DNA from: DASSFZ01 sp036514635
GTDB taxonomy: Bacteria > Chloroflexota > Anaerolineae > Fen-1058
Direction: 5' to 3'
Length of the DNA: 34,957 nucleotides
Assembly: GCA_036514635.1 (NCBI GenBank)
Contig: DATBWU010000122.1
Coordinates: forward strand, 1 to 34,957
Below, piece by piece: positions 32,238 to 34,957 of the stretch (positions are counted from its first letter, which is position 1; each line of letters begins with the position of its first letter). The notes under the pieces were generated by a model. It saw only the letters and a program-made list of their open reading frames with translations, had not been told where the DNA came from and searched no databases. Made by a program: the position numbers and the translations under genes.

Positions 32238-32388
32238 CAACGAATCAGCGAGTCAACGAGTCAGCGAGTCGACGAATCAGCGAGTCGACGAATCAGCGAG
32301 TCAACGAATCAGCGAGTCAACGAATCAGCGAATCAGCGAGTCGGCGAGTCGGCGAGTCGGCGAGTCGGCGAGTCGGCGTATCCGTTGC
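32225..32388. repeat. Tandem 8-bp array bounded by inverted GCAACGGAT
   Basis: Seventeen head-to-tail CGARTCRR units (32241-32376) plus CG, with five identical CGAGTCGG units at the right end. The array lies between GGCAACGGAT (32225-32234) and ATCCGTTGC (32380-32388), which are inverted copies. The left border overlaps the mutS stop. No spacers, so not a CRISPR. Confidence 0.9.
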
Positions 32389-32483
32389 TACCCGCTTGAC
32401 CGTTTTGCGAAGCATCCATTGACAGAAGAACATCCACTCGCCGGTGTGAGACCTGCAGGAGGATATTCTGGACTTGCGTTGTG

Positions 32484-32492
32484 TGGTATCAT
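32484..32492 (+). promoter_or_regulatory. Candidate extended -10 promoter of the second Uma2 gene
   Basis: TG-G-TATCAT gives an extended -10 with no clear -35, about 30 bases before the ATG at 32524. Confidence 0.35.
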
Positions 32493-32523
32493 CACCAGTG
32501 AGGCAAGCGCAGGAGTATGAACC

Positions 32524-33084
32524 ATGGCCGTCCAATTGCAGCGCAGGCTGTTGACCGTCGAGGACTATCACCTCTTGATTCGGGCCGGTTCGCTCGGCGA
32601 GGACGATCGGCTGGAGCTGATTGAAGGGGAGATCATCGAGATGTCACCCATCAGCCCGGAGCACGCGGCGCGTGTCAAACGATTGAACAGGCTGTTTGCG
32701 CATCTGTTAGGCAAACGTGCCTTGATCAGTGTGCAAGACCCGATCCAATTACACGCACATTCAGAACCGCAGCCCGATCTGGCGCTGCTTCGACTGCGCG
32801 ACGACGACTACGCCGAATCCCACCCCGGCCCTAATGACGTGCTGCTCGTCGTCGAAGTGGCCGAGACGTCGGCCAGTTACGACCGCGATGTGAAGATGCC
32901 CCTGTATGCGCGCGCCGGAATTCCTGAAGCATGGTTGGTCTCCCTGGCCGACCAGTGGATCGAAGTGCATCAAGAGCCTTCGCCGGCCGGCTACCTGTCG
33001 ATGCGCAAGGCACTGCCCGGATCGTCCGTCGCGCCGCAGGCGTTGCCCGACGCGGCGCTGGCGGTGAGCGAAATTCTCGGATAA
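32524..33084 (+). CDS. Uma2-family (DUF820) PD-(D/E)XK nuclease-like protein
   Basis: A 186-residue Uma2 protein with RRLLTVEDYHLLIRAGSL, RLELIEGEIIEMSPISPEHA, then QPDLALL and LLVVEVAETSASYDRDVKMP, with the acidic pair and lysine of the nuclease-like core, and YARAGIPEAWLV after it. Predicted soluble; biological role unknown. ATG 32524 has CAGGAG 8 bases upstream. A different subtype from the copy at 28162, so more likely separately acquired than a recent duplicate. The KAP-NTPase gene follows after 45 bases on the same strand and could share its promoter. Confidence 0.9.
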   Translation: MAVQLQRRLLTVEDYHLLIRAGSLGEDDRLELIEGEIIEMSPISPEHAARVKRLNRLFAHLLGKRALISVQDPIQLHAHSEPQPDLALLRLRDDDYAESHPGPNDVLLVVEVAETSASYDRDVKMPLYARAGIPEAWLVSLADQWIEVHQEPSPAGYLSMRKALPGSSVAPQALPDAALAVSEILG

Positions 33085-33129
33085 GCGACGGGCGCTGCGC
33101 CGCCCCCCTTTGCCTGGCGAGAAGCCATC

Positions 33130-34957
33130 ATGTCTCAACCTGATCGTGCGAGTAGCGGATGGACTGATCGCGAAATCCTCAGTCTCGATCAAGATCGTCT
33201 GAAGTTCCACCATTACGCCAGTGTGCTGGCCGAGATCATTCGCGAGGCGGACACGCCGCTGACGCTGGGCGTGTTTGGCGCGTGGGGCTCGGGCAAGACC
33301 AGCCTGCTGCGCCTGATCAAGGACATACTCGATCAGGCAGAAGGCGAGACGGCGTACAGGACGCTGTGGTTCGACGCCTGGACGTTCGACAAGGAAGAGG
33401 CGCTGTGGCGCGCGCTGATCCTGCTCGTGCTCAAGACCGTGCGCAAAGAGATACCCCCTGACGCCGCTGAAGCACTCAAGAAACTGGACGATCTGGAAGC
33501 CAGTCTGTACCGCGACGTCGACCGCCGGGAAGCGGGGGGCGTCACGATCGACTGGGGCAAAGCCGCCAAAGGCGTCACCTCTGGCCTGACCCGCCTGACA
33601 CTCTCGCTGGTGCCCGGCGTCGGCACGTTCCTGGCGAAAACGGCGGAAGAGGCGCAGAAGCAGCTGAGCGGCGGCGCGCTCGACACTTTGTTCGACGCCG
33701 TTCAACGCAAGCAGCGCGAGATTCACCGCGAGCACATCGAGTCGCTGGAGCAGTTTCAACGGGGCTTCGCCGAGCTGCTGCGGGAGCATTTCCTCAAGAA
33801 AGGGAAAGAGAGGCGATTGGTCGTCTTCATCGACGATCTCGATCGATGTCTGCCGGAGAAGGCGATCAACGTGCTGGAGGCGATCAAACTCTTCCTCGAC
33901 GCCCCCGGCTGCGTCTACGTCATCGGCACCGACCGCGACGTGATCGAGCAGGGCATTCGCGTCAAGTATAAAGATTTCTTCGTCGGCGAAGCGGCGGACA
34001 CGCCGATCACCGGCGACCAATATCTTGAGAAGATCATCCAGATTCCGTTCCACATGCCTCCGCTGCAGGAAGAGCGCATCGAGGCGTTCATCGCGCAGTA
34101 CGATCAGACCGTGCCGGACGACTGCCGAAAGATTCTGGCAGCCGGCATCGAGCCATTCCCCCGCAAAGTCAAGCGCACCATCAACGTCTTCCGGCTGCTC
34201 AACAAGCTGGCCGAAAAGCGCGTCGCCGAGAAAGAGATCGACCAGTTCACGCCGGGCCTGCTGGCCAAGATCGTCGTCATTCAGAACCGCTGGCGCAGGC
34301 TGTACGACGACCTGATCGCCTATCCGAACCTGATTCAAGACCTGGAGCGGCACTTCCGCGCGGCGGAGACGAAGCCGGCGGAAGCCGATATGACGCAAAA
34401 ACGCGCCGGGCGTCCCGAAGGCGAGCTGCAACAGGCAGACGCGCCGCCGGTCAAGACCGGGCGACAGACTCTGTTGGAGCGGCACGCCGCTTACCCGGCG
34501 CTTGGCAACACGCTGCGCCTGCCGCCTTATTTCGAGGCGCTCACGATCGACCAGATTCAACTCTACCTGTATCTGACCCACACGGTTGAGGCCGAGACCG
34601 CATCTGAGGAAGCCGAGATCGACATCGACGCGCGCCGCTGGGATGACCTGCTGAGCAACGACCGGACCCGCATCCGCGCCGCAGTCGAAGCGATCGCGCG
34701 CGACGGTCAAAGCCGCGGCTACGTTCGGCGGCTGCTCGGCGCGCACGCAGACGACAAAACGCTTTCGCTGCACCAGCGCGCGTCGGCCCTGACGGCGGTT
34801 GGCTATCTGGGCGATCCGCGCCTCCACCCCGGCGACCTGCCGGAACTGATCACCCTCCCGGCCGGCCCCTTCCGCATGGGTACCAGCCCGGAAGAAGCCA
34901 AGCACCTGAAAGAACAGAACGTCGAAGCGCGGGACGACGAGCAGCCGCAGCACAGCG
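33130..34957 (+). CDS. KAP-family P-loop NTPase fused to FGE-sulfatase-like domain (3' cut by window)
   Basis: 609 codons are visible from ATG 33130 and the frame is still open at the window edge. Residues ~20-400 are a KAP NTPase: Walker A G50-A-W-G-S-G-K-T, LWFDAWTF, a hydrophobic insert (LTRLTLSLVPGVGTFLA) typical of KAP membrane association, Walker B RLVVFIDDLDRC with D235/D236, VYVIGTDRDVIEQGI, and FPRKVKRTINVFRLLNKL. A helical region with possible repeat structure runs to ~570. From I574 the sequence ITLPAGPFRMGTSPEEAK with DEQPQHS is the classic start of a formylglycine-generating-enzyme/sulfatase-modifying domain, a C-type-lectin-like fold. Such NTPase-FGE fusions occur in conflict or signalling systems of complex bacteria. 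Whether the FGE domain is complete or catalytic cannot be seen. Confidence 0.87.
   Translation, partial: MSQPDRASSGWTDREILSLDQDRLKFHHYASVLAEIIREADTPLTLGVFGAWGSGKTSLLRLIKDILDQAEGETAYRTLWFDAWTFDKEEALWRALILLVLKTVRKEIPPDAAEALKKLDDLEASLYRDVDRREAGGVTIDWGKAAKGVTSGLTRLTLSLVPGVGTFLAKTAEEAQKQLSGGALDTLFDAVQRKQREIHREHIESLEQFQRGFAELLREHFLKKGKERRLVVFIDDLDRCLPEKAINVLEAIKLFLDAPGCVYVIGTDRDVIEQGIRVKYKDFFVGEAADTPITGDQYLEKIIQIPFHMPPLQEERIEAFIAQYDQTVPDDCRKILAAGIEPFPRKVKRTINVFRLLNKLAEKRVAEKEIDQFTPGLLAKIVVIQNRWRRLYDDLIAYPNLIQDLERHFRAAETKPAEADMTQKRAGRPEGELQQADAPPVKTGRQTLLERHAAYPALGNTLRLPPYFEALTIDQIQLYLYLTHTVEAETASEEAEIDIDARRWDDLLSNDRTRIRAAVEAIARDGQSRGYVRRLLGAHADDKTLSLHQRASALTAVGYLGDPRLHPGDLPELITLPAGPFRMGTSPEEAKHLKEQNVEARDDEQPQHS

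Noticed and set aside
30786..32240. Minus-strand open frame opposite the 3' half of mutS
   Set aside because: Fully overlaps conserved MutS clamp and ATPase coding sequence; composition is that of an antisense frame.
32241..32378. CRISPR-like array
   Set aside because: The 8-bp units are directly adjacent with no unique spacers and no cas genes are present.
32761..34953. 730-codon minus-strand open frame opposite the KAP-NTPase gene
   Set aside because: The plus strand carries clear Walker A/B motifs and an FGE start. The antisense translation is low in plausible structure and is a codon-bias shadow.

Overview
The window reads as chromosomal DNA of a Chloroflexota bacterium, probably of the Anaerolineae/Caldilinea type. 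This is an inference from several things seen together: GC-rich codon use, Thr/Pro 'PTPTP' linkers, Tat-lipoproteins, paralogous Uma2 genes, GT-C enzymes with C-terminal beta-sandwich tails, a KAP NTPase fused to a formylglycine-enzyme-like domain, and many short word-like intergenic repeats. No rRNA, tRNA or CRISPR array was found.

Region 1 (1-5337, minus strand) is one tight respiratory operon. Transcribed from 5337 towards 1, it encodes a nine-haem membrane cytochrome c, a b561-type membrane cytochrome with a C-terminal monohaem domain, a NapC/NirT-like cytochrome with eight haem motifs plus a monohaem tail, a Rieske protein, cytochrome b (b6-type N-terminal half) and the start of a further subunit cut by the window edge. 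Together they look like an extended quinol-cytochrome c oxidoreductase with about 19 c-type haem sites.

Region 2 (5338-12942) holds two membrane GT-C family glycosyltransferase-like proteins (5910, 10020), a class III PLP aminotransferase (8265) and a ROK fructokinase (12037, minus). They are separated by repeat-filled spacers.

Region 3 (13191-17071) is a molybdenum-cofactor island. An FmdE-like gene on the minus strand lies behind a promoter, a Moco-type riboswitch and an intrinsic terminator. Divergent from it are a regulated promoter in front of a truncated MFS transporter and an intact iorA/iorB-like molybdenum hydroxylase pair.

Region 4 (17177-23913) carries an orphan sugar-binding lipoprotein (minus), gyrA, and a two-gene cassette encoding a fused MNT-HEPN protein and an AlbA_2/GHKL ATPase protein.

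Region 5 (24016-34957) carries a hybrid-sensor-free histidine kinase, a ROK glucokinase, a small PH-like membrane protein, two Uma2 nucleases, a DUF971 protein, mutS, and the 5' part of a KAP NTPase-FGE fusion.

The most unusual thread is repeat DNA. At least one MITE-like family with shared ends occurs at five sites. Other families form palindromes with constant cores and variable, compensated stems. Tandem 'word' repeats fill most spacers; they have entered the mutS and GT39-like reading frames without breaking them, and they supply the stop codons or tails of several genes.
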